Assembly: GCF_000022085.1 (NCBI RefSeq)
Contig: NC_011894.1
Coordinates: 6,570,501 to 6,634,500, forward strand
Direction: 5' to 3'
DNA from: Methylobacterium nodulans ORS 2060
Lineage (GTDB): Bacteria; Pseudomonadota; Alphaproteobacteria; Rhizobiales; Beijerinckiaceae
DNA length: 64,000 bases
Positions 6,800-16,230 of the stretch are shown here, piece after piece (within the stretch, counting starts at the first letter, position 1; the number at the start of each line of letters is the position of its first letter). The translations under genes were made by a program, and so were the position numbers. The notes beneath the pieces were generated by a model. That model saw nothing but the letters and a program-made list of their open reading frames with translations, was not told the origin of the DNA and searched no databases.

Positions 6800-7087
6800 T
6801 CGACTGGCTCATCCGCCTTGCCCCTCCGGCCAGGATCGGGTTGGAAGTCGACCGAAAAGCCTAGTGATTTGGTGGGTGGTCCGACGCGGTTTGGAACTCA
6901 CAAGCCATTGCGGCGGCGTGATTGTGGAAGAACGGGCGAGGCCTCCATTCTCCCCGTTCCGATGCATCGATACGCCCTGCGGCCCGGCGCTTCGGCGACC
7001 GGCGCGGTCGAACCTTGCCTTTTGGCAGGCGATCCACCACAACCCCGTCGCCCGACGGCCTGGCCGCCACTGTCCTCAGAGACTCCC
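6800..7087. other. Prophage edge / pcm upstream region without a clear gene
   Basis: These 288 bases separate the integrase fragment from pcm. I see no tRNA, no obvious direct repeat shared with the visible prophage DNA and no convincing ORF. If the right attachment site is retained it should be here, but it can only be found by comparison with an empty chromosome or the left edge. Confidence 0.5.
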
Positions 7088-7753
7088 ATGCTCGATTACG
7101 CGCAAGCGCGCCGCCTCATGGTCGATTGTCAGCTGCGGACCTTCGACGTGACCGACATCGCGCTCCTCGACGCCTTCGACGGCGTCCCGCGCGAGCGCTT
7201 CGTGCCGGAGGGACGGGAAGCCTTCGCGTATATCGACCAGCCGCTCGCGCTCGGCACGGAGGAGGGAGAGACCCGCTCCATGCCCGCCCCGATGGTCCTC
7301 GCCCGCCTTCTTCAGGCGCTCGCCGTCAAGCCGGGCGAGCGGGCCCTCGACGTCGCCACGGGCCTCGGCTACGCGGCGGCGCTCCTCGACCGGATCGGCG
7401 CCAGGCCGGTCGGCCTCGAATCGCTGCCCGGCCTCTCCGCGGCGGCCCGCGAACGGCTCGCCGCCGTCACCGGCAAGGCGATCCCGGTCGAGACCGGCCC
7501 CCTGGACAGGGGCGCACCGCAGCACGGCCCCTACAACGTCATCCTGATCAACGGGCGAATCGAGCGGCGCCCGCAGGCCCTGCTGGAACAGCTCGCCGAT
7601 GGCGGCCGCCTCGCCTGCATCCAGGGCGAGGGCCGCACCGGCAAAGCGACCCTCTGGGTGCGCGCCGGCAACGCCTTCGGCTCACGCCCCCTGTTCGACG
7701 CCGCCGCGCCGCTCCTGCGGGCCTTCGCGACGGAGCCCGGCTTCACCTTCTGA
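7088..7753 (+). CDS. pcm: Protein-L-isoaspartate O-methyltransferase family protein
   Basis: This 221-residue protein from ATG 7088 begins MLDYAQARRLMVDCQLRTFD. The N-terminal region contains VPRERFVPEG and the class-I SAM site is ALDVATGLGYAAALLDRIG at about residues 95-113. The first Gly positions of the SAM loop are divergent (ATGLGY instead of GxGxGY), as is usual in the alphaproteobacterial paralogue next to tolC. The family uses SAM to repair isoaspartyl residues, but this subgroup may have another substrate. It lies about 280 bases upstream of tolC, a conserved pairing. Confidence 0.85.
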   Translation: MLDYAQARRLMVDCQLRTFDVTDIALLDAFDGVPRERFVPEGREAFAYIDQPLALGTEEGETRSMPAPMVLARLLQALAVKPGERALDVATGLGYAAALLDRIGARPVGLESLPGLSAAARERLAAVTGKAIPVETGPLDRGAPQHGPYNVILINGRIERRPQALLEQLADGGRLACIQGEGRTGKATLWVRAGNAFGSRPLFDAAAPLLRAFATEPGFTF

Positions 7754-8029
7754 ACCGGCCGCGGCCGGCGCGAGCCCATCCGGGCCAGCCCCCTCCGGGC
7801 CGCCGCGGCGGCCCGGAGCCTGTGCGTGCGCGATGCCCGCAGGCGGGCCGCGAGTGTCGCTTTTATGCGCCACCGCTGCCCAAAGTCGGTTCCCAACGAC
7901 TCCTGGCCGATGTCCCGACCTCCCGCTTCGGCTAAGGTTGGGTGCGAGGTGGGCAAGCAGGACATCATTCCGACCGGCATGTCCGTACATCGGGACGGAA
8001 TGGCATCGGCCTCACAGGGTGAGTTAAGC

Positions 8030-9421
8030 GTGACCGACACACCTACTCGGGCGTATCGCGGGCTCAGGCTCGGTGGCCTTGCCGGCCTCGCGCTGGCGCT
8101 GGCGGGCCACGCCGCTTCGGCGGAGACCCTGGAGACCGCCATGGCGCGCGCCTATGCGGGCAACCCGACGTTGAACGCCCAGCGGGCCGGCCAGCGCGCG
8201 ACCGACGAGAACGTGAGCCGGGCCCTTGCGGGCTACCGGCCGAGAGCGAGCGGCAGCGCGAGTATCGGCGTGCAGAACAACAACGGCACCGTGGGCGGGC
8301 AACGCATCAACCAGACCCTCGTCCCGGGCGGCGCGGGGCTCACCGTCAACCAGACCCTCTTCAACGGCTTTCTCACCGACAACCAGACCCGCCAGGCCGA
8401 ATCGCAGGTGCTGGGCGGGCGCGAGAGCCTGCGTAACGTCGAGATGACGACGCTGTTCTCGGCCGTGCAGGCCTACATGAACGTGCTCGCCGACACCGCG
8501 ACGCTCGAACTCAACCGCAACAACGTCGAGGTGCTCGAGGAGCAGTTGCGCCAGACCCGCGACCGCTTCAACGTCGGCGAGGTCACGCGCACCGACGTCG
8601 CCCAGGCCGAGGCCCGTCTGGCGGGCGCGCGCTCGCAGGTCAGCCTGGCCGAATCGACCCTGCGCGCCGATATCGCCATCTACCGGCAGGTGGTGGGCGT
8701 CGAGCCGCGCCAGCTCGCCCCGGGCCGCCCCCTCGACCGCTTCGTGCCGAGCAGCCTCGGGACGGCGGTCGACATCGGGCTGCGCGAGCACCCGCAGGTC
8801 ATCGCGGCCCTCCACGCCGTCGACGCCGCCGAGGCGCAGGTGAAGATCGCGGAATCCGCGCTCTACCCGACCGTGAGCGTCAGCGGCTCGGTGCAGAAGC
8901 TCTTCGACCAGCAATTCGCCAATTCCGAGCAGTTCCAGGGCACCGTCACCGCCCAGCTCAGCGTCCCGCTCTACCAGGGCGGCGCGGAGTACGCCGCGAT
9001 CCGTCAGGCCAAGGAGCAGGTGGGCCAGGCGCGCATCCAGGTCGAGATCTTCCGCGACCAGGTCCGGGCCGCCATCGTCAGCGCCTGGGGCGCGCTCGAC
9101 GCCGCCAAGGCCCGGGTGATCGCCCAGCAGGCCCAGGTTCAGGCCAACGAGGTGGCGCTCAACGGCGTGCGCGAGGAAGCCCGCGTCGGCCAGCGCACCA
9201 CCCTGGACGTGCTGAACGCCCAGCAGGAACTCCTCTCGGCCCGGGTCAACCTCATCACCGCCCAGCGCGACCGCGTGGTCAGCTCCTATCAGGTGGTACA
9301 GTCGATCGGCCGGCTCACCACCGCCTTCATCAACGTGCCGGTCGCGCAATACAGCTCCAAGCAGCATTTCGATCAGGTCAAGGATCTCTGGTACGGCGTG
9401 CGGACCCCGGACGGGCGCTGA
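8030..9421 (+). CDS. tolC: TolC family type I secretion outer membrane protein
   Basis: I prefer GTG 8030 (AGGGTGAG upstream), giving 463 residues that begin with a signal peptide (GLAGLALALAGHAASAETLE); ATG 7979 or 8000 would add a non-signal extension. Two homologous halves of the outer-membrane efflux domain are visible: YAGNPTLNAQRAGQRATDEN early, the FSAVQAYMNVLADTATLELN helix, FNVGEVTRTDVAQAEARL, and in the second half RVGQRTTLDVLNAQQELL. The trimeric channel connects inner-membrane ABC or RND pumps to the exterior. Length is normal for the family. Neighbours pcm and popZ fit conserved order. Confidence 0.93.
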   Translation: MTDTPTRAYRGLRLGGLAGLALALAGHAASAETLETAMARAYAGNPTLNAQRAGQRATDENVSRALAGYRPRASGSASIGVQNNNGTVGGQRINQTLVPGGAGLTVNQTLFNGFLTDNQTRQAESQVLGGRESLRNVEMTTLFSAVQAYMNVLADTATLELNRNNVEVLEEQLRQTRDRFNVGEVTRTDVAQAEARLAGARSQVSLAESTLRADIAIYRQVVGVEPRQLAPGRPLDRFVPSSLGTAVDIGLREHPQVIAALHAVDAAEAQVKIAESALYPTVSVSGSVQKLFDQQFANSEQFQGTVTAQLSVPLYQGGAEYAAIRQAKEQVGQARIQVEIFRDQVRAAIVSAWGALDAAKARVIAQQAQVQANEVALNGVREEARVGQRTTLDVLNAQQELLSARVNLITAQRDRVVSSYQVVQSIGRLTTAFINVPVAQYSSKQHFDQVKDLWYGVRTPDGR

Positions 9422-9553
9422 TCATGGCCCCCGGGTCACACCCGCGAACTGTCCTGTTGGCGGTGGGCAGGGTCGCTTGTGCGGCGGGCGTGACGTGGAA
9501 TACTGGCCCGCGGGCGTGACGTCCCGGCCCTCCCTCCCGAGTGTTGTCAGTCG

Positions 9554-10135
9554 ATGAGCGCAGCGAGCCCCAAGACGCAGGAACCCTCGATGGAGGAGAT
9601 CCTCGCCTCCATCCGCCGCATCATCGCCGACGACCAGAAGGACGCCGAGCCGGCCCCCATAGCGGGGGCCCGGCCCGTGCCGGTGCCCGATCCGGCCCCG
9701 GCGGAGGAGGAGGACGTCCTCGACCTCGCCGAGGTCGCCGAGCCGGTGCGCAAGCCGCCGCTGGAGGGCGAGCCCGAGATCGCCTTCAAGGACGACCCGA
9801 TCGATTTCGATACCATCGAGATCGAGCCGCCGCCCCCGCCTCCGCCGCCCCCGAAAGCGGCCGTCCCGCCGCCGAAGCCGGAGCCCGTCCGGCCGCCTGA
9901 GCCGGCTCCGGCTCAGGCTCCGGAGCGGCTGCTCTCGCAGGATGCGGATGCGAGCGTGAGCCAGGCCTTCAACCTCCTCGCCCATACGGTCCTGACCAAC
10001 AACGCCCGCACCCTGGAGGATCTGGTCCAGGACATGCTGCGCCCCATGCTCAAGGCATGGCTCGACGACAACCTGCCGGCGATGGTCGAGCGCCTCGTGC
10101 GGGCCGAGATCGAGCGGGTCGCCCGCGGGCGCTGA
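9554..10135 (+). CDS. popZ: PopZ-like polar organizing protein (DUF2497)
   Basis: This 193-residue protein has the PopZ layout: a short N-terminal helix (EPSMEEILASIRRIIADDQ), a long acidic, proline-rich disordered middle (a run of nine prolines near residue 91), and a C-terminal helical oligomerisation region (LVQDMLRPMLKAWLDDNLPA, then VERLVRAEIERVARG). In Caulobacter PopZ forms a polar scaffold that tethers ParB-parS and cell-cycle kinases. Location between tolC and valS is the conserved alphaproteobacterial context. Start ATG 9554 is the first in frame. Confidence 0.9.
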   Translation: MSAASPKTQEPSMEEILASIRRIIADDQKDAEPAPIAGARPVPVPDPAPAEEEDVLDLAEVAEPVRKPPLEGEPEIAFKDDPIDFDTIEIEPPPPPPPPPKAAVPPPKPEPVRPPEPAPAQAPERLLSQDADASVSQAFNLLAHTVLTNNARTLEDLVQDMLRPMLKAWLDDNLPAMVERLVRAEIERVARGR

Positions 10136-10305
10136 GCGGCCGGCGGCGTGACGGAGAGTTGACGGGAGGGCCCCGTTCGGTTGAAAGCGCGTCGTGAGGG
10201 GGCCGGCTGCCCGCGCAAGCCGGCCCCGTTTCGATTTCCGACGCGTTTTCGCCGGTGAGCACCGCGGCCGATCGCCGGGCGCCACGCCGGCGCGGGTGGC
10301 CCTTG

Positions 10306-13017
10306 ATGATGGACAAGACCTTCGATCCTGCCGCCGTCGAGGCGCGCATCGCCGCCGAGTGGGAGGAGGCGCAGGCCTTCCGGGCCGGGCGCCCCGACCG
10401 GGCGGACGCCGCCCCCTACAGCATCATGATCCCGCCACCGAACGTGACGGGCTCGCTGCATATGGGGCATGCCCTCAACAACACCCTGCAGGACGTGCTC
10501 GCCCGCTTCGAGCGCCTGCGCGGCAAGGACGTGCTCTGGCAGCCCGGCACGGACCATGCCGGCATCGCTACCCAGATGGTGGTCGAGCGCCGCCTCGCCG
10601 AGCACCAGGAGCCCGACCGGCGCACCCTCGGGCGCCCGGAATTCGTGCGCCGGGTCTGGGAATGGAAGGCGGAATCCGGCGGCACCATCGTCAATCAGCT
10701 CAAGCGGCTCGGCGCCTCCTGCGACTGGTCGCGCGAGCGCTTCACCATGGACGAGGGCCTGTCCAGGGCCGTCATCAAGGTCTTCGTCGACCTGCACGCC
10801 GAGGGGCTGATCTACCGCGACAAGCGCCTCGTGAACTGGGACCCGAAGTTCCAGACCGCGATCTCCGACCTCGAAGTGCAGCAGGTCGAGGTGAAGGGCC
10901 ATCTCTGGCACTTCGCCTACCCGGTCGTGGACGAGGCCGGGCAGGAGACGGGCGAGACCATCACGGTGGCGACGACCCGGCCCGAGACGATGCTCGGCGA
11001 CACCGCGGTCGCGGTCCATCCGGAGGACGAGCGCTACCGGGCGCTGGTCGGCAGGCGCGTGCGCCTGCCCCTCGTCGGGCGCCTGATCCCGGTCGTCGCG
11101 GACGAGTACTCGGATCCCGAGAAGGGCACCGGCGCGGTGAAGATCACCCCGGCCCACGACTTCAACGACTTCGAGGTCGGGCGGCGCCACGACCTGCCGC
11201 TCGTCAATGTCTTGGATGAAGAAGCCCGCATAAGCCTCGACGGCAACGAGGCCTTCCTGAAGGACGCTGCCCCCGAGCCGGAGACCCTGGCGCTGCACGG
11301 GCTCGACCGGGCGCAGGCGCGCAAGGCGGTGGTCGCCCTGATGGAGGCGCGCGGGCGCCTCGTGGCCATCGAGCCCAACACCCATGCGGTGCCCCATGGC
11401 GACCGTTCGGGCGAGGTCATCGAGCCCTACCTCACCGACCAGTGGTACGTGAACGTCAAGCCGCTGGCGGAGCGCGCTATGCGGGCGGTGCGCGACGGGA
11501 AGACCCGTTTCGTGCCGGAGGCTTACGAGAAGACCTACTTCCAGTGGCTGGAGAACATCGAGCCCTGGTGCATCTCGCGCCAGCTCTGGTGGGGCCACCA
11601 GATCCCGGCCTGGTACGATGCCGAGGGCCAAGTCTTCGTGGCGGGGAGCGAGGAGGAGGCCCTGGCGAAGGCCGCCGCCCATCACGGCCGCCCGGTGGCG
11701 TTGCGCCGCGACGAGGACGTCCTCGACACGTGGTTCTCCTCGGGGCTCTGGCCCTTCTCGACGCTGGGCTGGCCCGAGGCGACGCCCGAGCTCGCCCGCT
11801 ACTACCCGACCAGCACCCTGGTGACGGGCTTCGACATCATTTTCTTCTGGGTTGCCAGGATGATGATGCTGAGCCTTCACGCGATGGACGAAGTGCCCTT
11901 CCGGACCGTCTACATCCATGCCCTCGTCCGCGACGAGAAGGGCGCCAAGATGTCGAAGTCCAAGGGCAACGTGGTCGATCCGCTCGATCTCGTCGATCGC
12001 TACGGGGCGGATGCGCTGCGCTTCACCTTGGCCGCCATGGCGGCGCAGGGACGCGACATCAAGCTTTCCATCCAACGCGTTGAAGGCTATCGGAATTTCG
12101 CGACGAAGCTGTGGAACGCCGCCCGCTTCGCCGAGATGAATGGCTGCCGGATCGATCCGGCCTTCCGGCCGGAGGCTTTGCGCGAGACGCTGAACGCCTG
12201 GGCGCTCGGCGAGGCCGCCCGCGCGGTGGCCGAGGTGACGGCGGCGCTCGACGCCTTCCGCTTCAACGACGCCGCGAACGCCGCCTACCGCTTCGTCTGG
12301 AACGTCTTCTGCGACTGGTACCTCGAACTCGCCAAGCCGGTGCTCCAGGGCGAGGCGGGCACTGCGCAGGACGAGACCCGCGCCACGGTCGCCTTCCTGA
12401 TCGACCAGATCTGCATCCTGCTGCATCCCTTCATGCCCTTCCTGACGGAAGAGCTGTGGGCGACGAAGGGCCAGGAGGCGGGGCTCGAGCGCGGGCTCCT
12501 GGCGCTCGCGCGCTGGCCGGATCTCGGCTCCTTGAGCCGGCCGGAGGCCGAGGCCGAGATCGGCTGGGTGGTCGATCTCGTCTCCGAGATCCGCTCGGCC
12601 CGGTCCGAGACGAACGTGCCGGCCGGCGCCCAGATCCCGCTGGTGCTGGTGAACCCGAGCGAGGCCGTTCAGGCGCGCCTCGCCCGCTGGGGCGAGACCG
12701 TGCGGCGGCTCGGCCGCATCGCCGAGATCGGCACCGTGGCGCAGAGCCCCGCGAAGGCAATCCAGCTCCTCGTGCGCGGGGAGGTGGCGGCGCTGCCGCT
12801 CGAAGGCGTGGTGGATCTCGCGGCCGAGGTGGCACGCCTGCGCAAGGAGGAGGGCAAGCTCGACGGCGAGATCGCCAAGATCGACGCCAAGCTCGCCAAT
12901 GCCGACTTCCTGGCCCGCGCGCCCGAGGAGGTGGTCGAGGAGCAGCGCGAGCGCCGCGAGGCGGCGGCCGAGCGGATCGGCAAGGTGCGCGAGGCGCTGG
13001 TGCGGCTGGAGGGATAG
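10306..13017 (+). CDS. valS: Valine--tRNA ligase
   Basis: Class I aminoacyl-tRNA synthetase of 903 residues from ATG 10306 ([20 protein letters not shown]). The HIGH-type motif is HMGH at residues 52-55 within [14 protein letters not shown], and the KMSKS loop ([16 protein letters not shown]) lies near residue 548. The editing domain ([20 protein letters not shown]) and tRNA-anticodon-binding region follow the usual order, and the C-terminal coiled coil ([19 protein letters not shown]) typical of ValS is present. An upstream in-frame GTG at 10255 gives a basic extension and is less likely. Confidence 0.97.
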   Translation: MMDKTFDPAAVEARIAAEWEEAQAFRAGRPDRADAAPYSIMIPPPNVTGSLHMGHALNNTLQDVLARFERLRGKDVLWQPGTDHAGIATQMVVERRLAEHQEPDRRTLGRPEFVRRVWEWKAESGGTIVNQLKRLGASCDWSRERFTMDEGLSRAVIKVFVDLHAEGLIYRDKRLVNWDPKFQTAISDLEVQQVEVKGHLWHFAYPVVDEAGQETGETITVATTRPETMLGDTAVAVHPEDERYRALVGRRVRLPLVGRLIPVVADEYSDPEKGTGAVKITPAHDFNDFEVGRRHDLPLVNVLDEEARISLDGNEAFLKDAAPEPETLALHGLDRAQARKAVVALMEARGRLVAIEPNTHAVPHGDRSGEVIEPYLTDQWYVNVKPLAERAMRAVRDGKTRFVPEAYEKTYFQWLENIEPWCISRQLWWGHQIPAWYDAEGQVFVAGSEEEALAKAAAHHGRPVALRRDEDVLDTWFSSGLWPFSTLGWPEATPELARYYPTSTLVTGFDIIFFWVARMMMLSLHAMDEVPFRTVYIHALVRDEKGAKMSKSKGNVVDPLDLVDRYGADALRFTLAAMAAQGRDIKLSIQRVEGYRNFATKLWNAARFAEMNGCRIDPAFRPEALRETLNAWALGEAARAVAEVTAALDAFRFNDAANAAYRFVWNVFCDWYLELAKPVLQGEAGTAQDETRATVAFLIDQICILLHPFMPFLTEELWATKGQEAGLERGLLALARWPDLGSLSRPEAEAEIGWVVDLVSEIRSARSETNVPAGAQIPLVLVNPSEAVQARLARWGETVRRLGRIAEIGTVAQSPAKAIQLLVRGEVAALPLEGVVDLAAEVARLRKEEGKLDGEIAKIDAKLANADFLARAPEEVVEEQRERREAAAERIGKVREALVRLEG

Positions 13018-13202
13018 GCCTGGGCACCGGAGCGCAAGGGGCGGACCGGTCCGCGGTTCCACCGCCCGGGTTGGGCGCCCTGACCAGCCTTCGCCTGCGG
13101 GAGTTCCGAGAAACGCCGGGCTCTACTGCCCTTGACAAGACAAGCGAAGTGGAAAAAGGCTGCGGTTGATCTCGCTACTCACGAGCGCGAGGGAGATGGA
13201 CC

Positions 13203-16112
13203 GTGCCATCGGCCAATCAGATCGCCCTCAGGCTCGTGACGAAGGCGCCAGGATTCTGGCAGTTCGTCAGCGACACGCCGGCCTTGCGTGGCTGGACCAA
13301 CCGCCTCTTCATCAACCTGATCACGGGAAGCGCGCCGCCGCGTCCCTATCCGTTCTCCCTCTGGGGTCCCGGGACGGCGCCCTGCGCTCCCTACACCTCA
13401 TGGACCGGCCTCGTGGAGCGCCGGTTCTCCGGGCGCCATCTTCCGCCGGCGACACCCGCGGAGGTCGATGCGCTCCCGCCCGTCCGTGATCTCGATGCGC
13501 TCTTCCGCCGGACGGGCGCCATGCAGCCCTGCCCGAAGAGCTCGGCCCTGTTCTGCTTCTTCGCGCAGTGGTTCACCGACAGCTTCCTGCGCACCGACCC
13601 GGACGACCTCCGCTGCAACACCTCCAACCACGAGATCGACCTCTGCCAGATCTACGGCCTGTGCGTGGCGGACACGGACATCCTGCGCAGCCACCGGGAC
13701 GGCCTGCTGAAGTCGCAGATCATCGACGCGGAGGAATACCCGCCCTTCCTGTTCGACGAGACCGGCGAGCATGTGCGGGACGAGTTCAGGGGCCTGTCGT
13801 ATGTCAATAAAGACGGCACCGGCTACCGCAACCCGATCCTGACCGGCGCGTTCGACACGCCCGAGCGCCGCCGGTCCCTGTTCGCGTCGGGCCTGGAGCG
13901 GGGCAATTCCACGATCTTCTACTGCGCCCTGAACACGGTGTTCCTGCGGGAGCACAACCGCCTGTGCCGCCGCCTGCGGGCCGAGCATGCCGACTGGGAC
14001 GACGACCGCCTGTTCGAGACGGCGCGCGCCGTCAACATCGCCCAGCTGCTCGAGATCGTCATCCGCGACTACATCAACCATCTCTCGACGACCCGCTTCC
14101 GGGTCTTCCCCGAGGTCGGCTTCGCGGAGCGCCGGCCCTGGTACCGGACGAACCGCATCGCCGGAGAGTTCGATCTCCTCTACCGCTGGCATCCCCTGGT
14201 CCCGACCGCGATGACCCTCGAGGGGGCGCCGCTGCCGGATGACCGGTTCCGCTTCAACAACGCCCTCTTGGTGGAGAAGGGGCTCGTCGCGGTGCTGCAC
14301 GCGGCGGCGAGCCAGCGCGCGGGCAAGATCACGCTCGGCAACACCCCCTGGTTCCTGGTTCCGGCGGACCTCGCCGCGATGGAGAAGTCGCGGGCGTGGC
14401 GGATCAAGCCCTACAACGACTACCGCGAGCGCTTCGGCCTGCCCCGCGTGACCTCGTTCGAAGAACTCACCGGGGACCGGGACCTGGCCGAGCGGCTGCG
14501 CGCCGTCTACGCCCATGTCGACCAGGTCGATTTCCTGGTCGGCCTCTTCGCCGAGGCGCGCGCGCCTGACGCGCCGCTCGGCGACCTGATGACGCTGATG
14601 GTCGGCTCCGACGCCTTCTCGCAGGCGCTCACCAACCCCCTCCTGTCCTGCCACGTCTACGGGGCCGATACCTTCTCGCCCGCGGGCCTCGCCGGCCTCG
14701 AGACGACCTCGACGCTCGAGGACGTGGTGCGCCGCAACGCCGACCTCGGCGACCGACGGGCGAATTTCACCTTCGGGGCGCCGCCGGAGCGCGATCCGCC
14801 CGGCTCCTTCGGACCGCCCGGGCTGAGGAAGTTTTTCGACACGGTGGACTTTCTGTTCGTCAGCGGCTGGGAGCGGTTCTTCGCAAGGCGGCGCACCCTC
14901 CACCGCAGCACGGTCTTCAAGGTCAACCTGTTCCAGCCGACCGTCGTGGTGCTCGACCAGCAGGGCATCGGGGCGCTCTTCGCCGATCCGGACCTGATCC
15001 AGGATTACGGGTTCGGCCGGGCGGTGCCGCCCCGGCCGCTCGTCGGCTCCGTGACGCCGAGCATCTTCGAGAGCGGGGAGGCCCATGACGGCCCCAAGCG
15101 CCTCTATCTGCGCCTGCTGGACTGGCGCGCGGCCACGCTGCAGCCGGTCTTCGCCGAGACCTTCGGGCAGTACGCCGCCCGCTGGACCTCCCGGCCGCGT
15201 TTCGCCTGGGCGGACGAGATCGAGGACTTCGCCGCGACCTTCGTGTTCCGCTGGCTCCTCGGGACGGAGGCCGATCCGGCCGACGTGCGGCTCGTCTACG
15301 GCAACATCTTCACGCAGCGCTTCACGGCCCTGACGCAGTTCATCCCCTGGTCGAACTACGCCCGCTCGCGCCGCGCCTACGAGCGGATCCTCGACGTGGT
15401 GCGGCGGGCCCCGGATTTCCCCCGCATCGCCGAGATGGCGGCCGAGGAGGGCCTGCACGACCGCGAGGCGCTCGCCAAGCAGCTCGCCTTCCTGGTCGGG
15501 ATGAACAGCTTCCTCGGCCTTCAGAACCTGATGAAGTCCCTCGTCGGGGAGCTGAGCCTGCACCCCGCGTGGCAGGAGGCCCTGCGGCAGGAAGACCTGC
15601 GGCAGGAGACCGGCCTTCCTGCGGGCAGGCCCGCGACGCCGCTCCTCGACCGCGTCATCCGCGAGACGCTGCGCCTGCATCCGCCGGTATCCTTCGTTTT
15701 CGGGCGCGCCATCCGCGACCGCAGCCTCGATTCGGAATCCGGCCGGTTCCGGATCCGGAAGGGCGAGCTGGTGATGGGCGTGATCCCCTTCGCCCAGAAC
15801 GATCCAGTGCACGTGCCGCGCGCCGACGTCTTCGATCCGGACCGCTTCGCGGATCCGCGAACCGGCGCACGTCCCCTGATCTGGCCGCGCGGCCTCGAGC
15901 ACGCCCTGGTGCGGGCACAGGACCGCACCTGCCCGGGGAAGGACGCGGCCTTCGCCACCGCCCGGCTCTTCTGCACCGCTCTGGTGCGGGATTATGCGTG
16001 GACGCTCACCGAGCGTCCGGTCTGGGAGCGGCGGCGCTTCTCGCTGAACGTGGCCGCCCCGAAGGGTCCCCTGACGGTCGAACGCTTCGTGAGAAAGGAG
16101 GAGACCGGGTGA
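13203..16112 (+). CDS. Cyclooxygenase-like heme peroxidase fused to a cytochrome P450 domain
   Basis: This 969-residue protein starts at GTG 13203. The N-terminal half is an animal-type heme peroxidase of the cyclooxygenase/fatty-acid dioxygenase group: AQWFTDSF at 121-128 aligns with the distal AQHFTHQFF segment, and LLYRWHPL carries the radical Tyr (Y327) and proximal His (H330). The distal His is replaced by Asp126. The C-terminal part looks like a P450, with the ExxR motif ETLR (821-824), a PERF-like FDPDRF segment and a Cys-loop RTCPGKDAAFATAR with C910. The layout parallels fungal Ppo enzymes, which make hydroperoxy fatty acids and rearrange them, so an oxylipin product is inferred. There is no signal peptide. 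Confidence 0.85.
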   Translation: MPSANQIALRLVTKAPGFWQFVSDTPALRGWTNRLFINLITGSAPPRPYPFSLWGPGTAPCAPYTSWTGLVERRFSGRHLPPATPAEVDALPPVRDLDALFRRTGAMQPCPKSSALFCFFAQWFTDSFLRTDPDDLRCNTSNHEIDLCQIYGLCVADTDILRSHRDGLLKSQIIDAEEYPPFLFDETGEHVRDEFRGLSYVNKDGTGYRNPILTGAFDTPERRRSLFASGLERGNSTIFYCALNTVFLREHNRLCRRLRAEHADWDDDRLFETARAVNIAQLLEIVIRDYINHLSTTRFRVFPEVGFAERRPWYRTNRIAGEFDLLYRWHPLVPTAMTLEGAPLPDDRFRFNNALLVEKGLVAVLHAAASQRAGKITLGNTPWFLVPADLAAMEKSRAWRIKPYNDYRERFGLPRVTSFEELTGDRDLAERLRAVYAHVDQVDFLVGLFAEARAPDAPLGDLMTLMVGSDAFSQALTNPLLSCHVYGADTFSPAGLAGLETTSTLEDVVRRNADLGDRRANFTFGAPPERDPPGSFGPPGLRKFFDTVDFLFVSGWERFFARRRTLHRSTVFKVNLFQPTVVVLDQQGIGALFADPDLIQDYGFGRAVPPRPLVGSVTPSIFESGEAHDGPKRLYLRLLDWRAATLQPVFAETFGQYAARWTSRPRFAWADEIEDFAATFVFRWLLGTEADPADVRLVYGNIFTQRFTALTQFIPWSNYARSRRAYERILDVVRRAPDFPRIAEMAAEEGLHDREALAKQLAFLVGMNSFLGLQNLMKSLVGELSLHPAWQEALRQEDLRQETGLPAGRPATPLLDRVIRETLRLHPPVSFVFGRAIRDRSLDSESGRFRIRKGELVMGVIPFAQNDPVHVPRADVFDPDRFADPRTGARPLIWPRGLEHALVRAQDRTCPGKDAAFATARLFCTALVRDYAWTLTERPVWERRRFSLNVAAPKGPLTVERFVRKEETG

Positions 16113-16230
16113 GGATACCGTCCCGGACCATCGCCGCCCCGGTTCCGGGCGCGGCCAGAGTGTGCCGAGGAGCGTTGAGCGTAAGGGCCGCGATCCGATC
16201 CAGCGCCGGCGCCCCGGGGAGCGGCGCCTG

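Noticed and set aside
6800..7087. tRNA-derived attachment site at the prophage edge
   Set aside because: No cloverleaf or T-arm sequence could be found, and the other edge is not in the window.
9913..13062. Minus-strand ORF of 1049 codons
   Set aside because: It is the antisense shadow of popZ/valS in GC-rich DNA; composition is repetitive Arg/Leu/Gly/His without domains.
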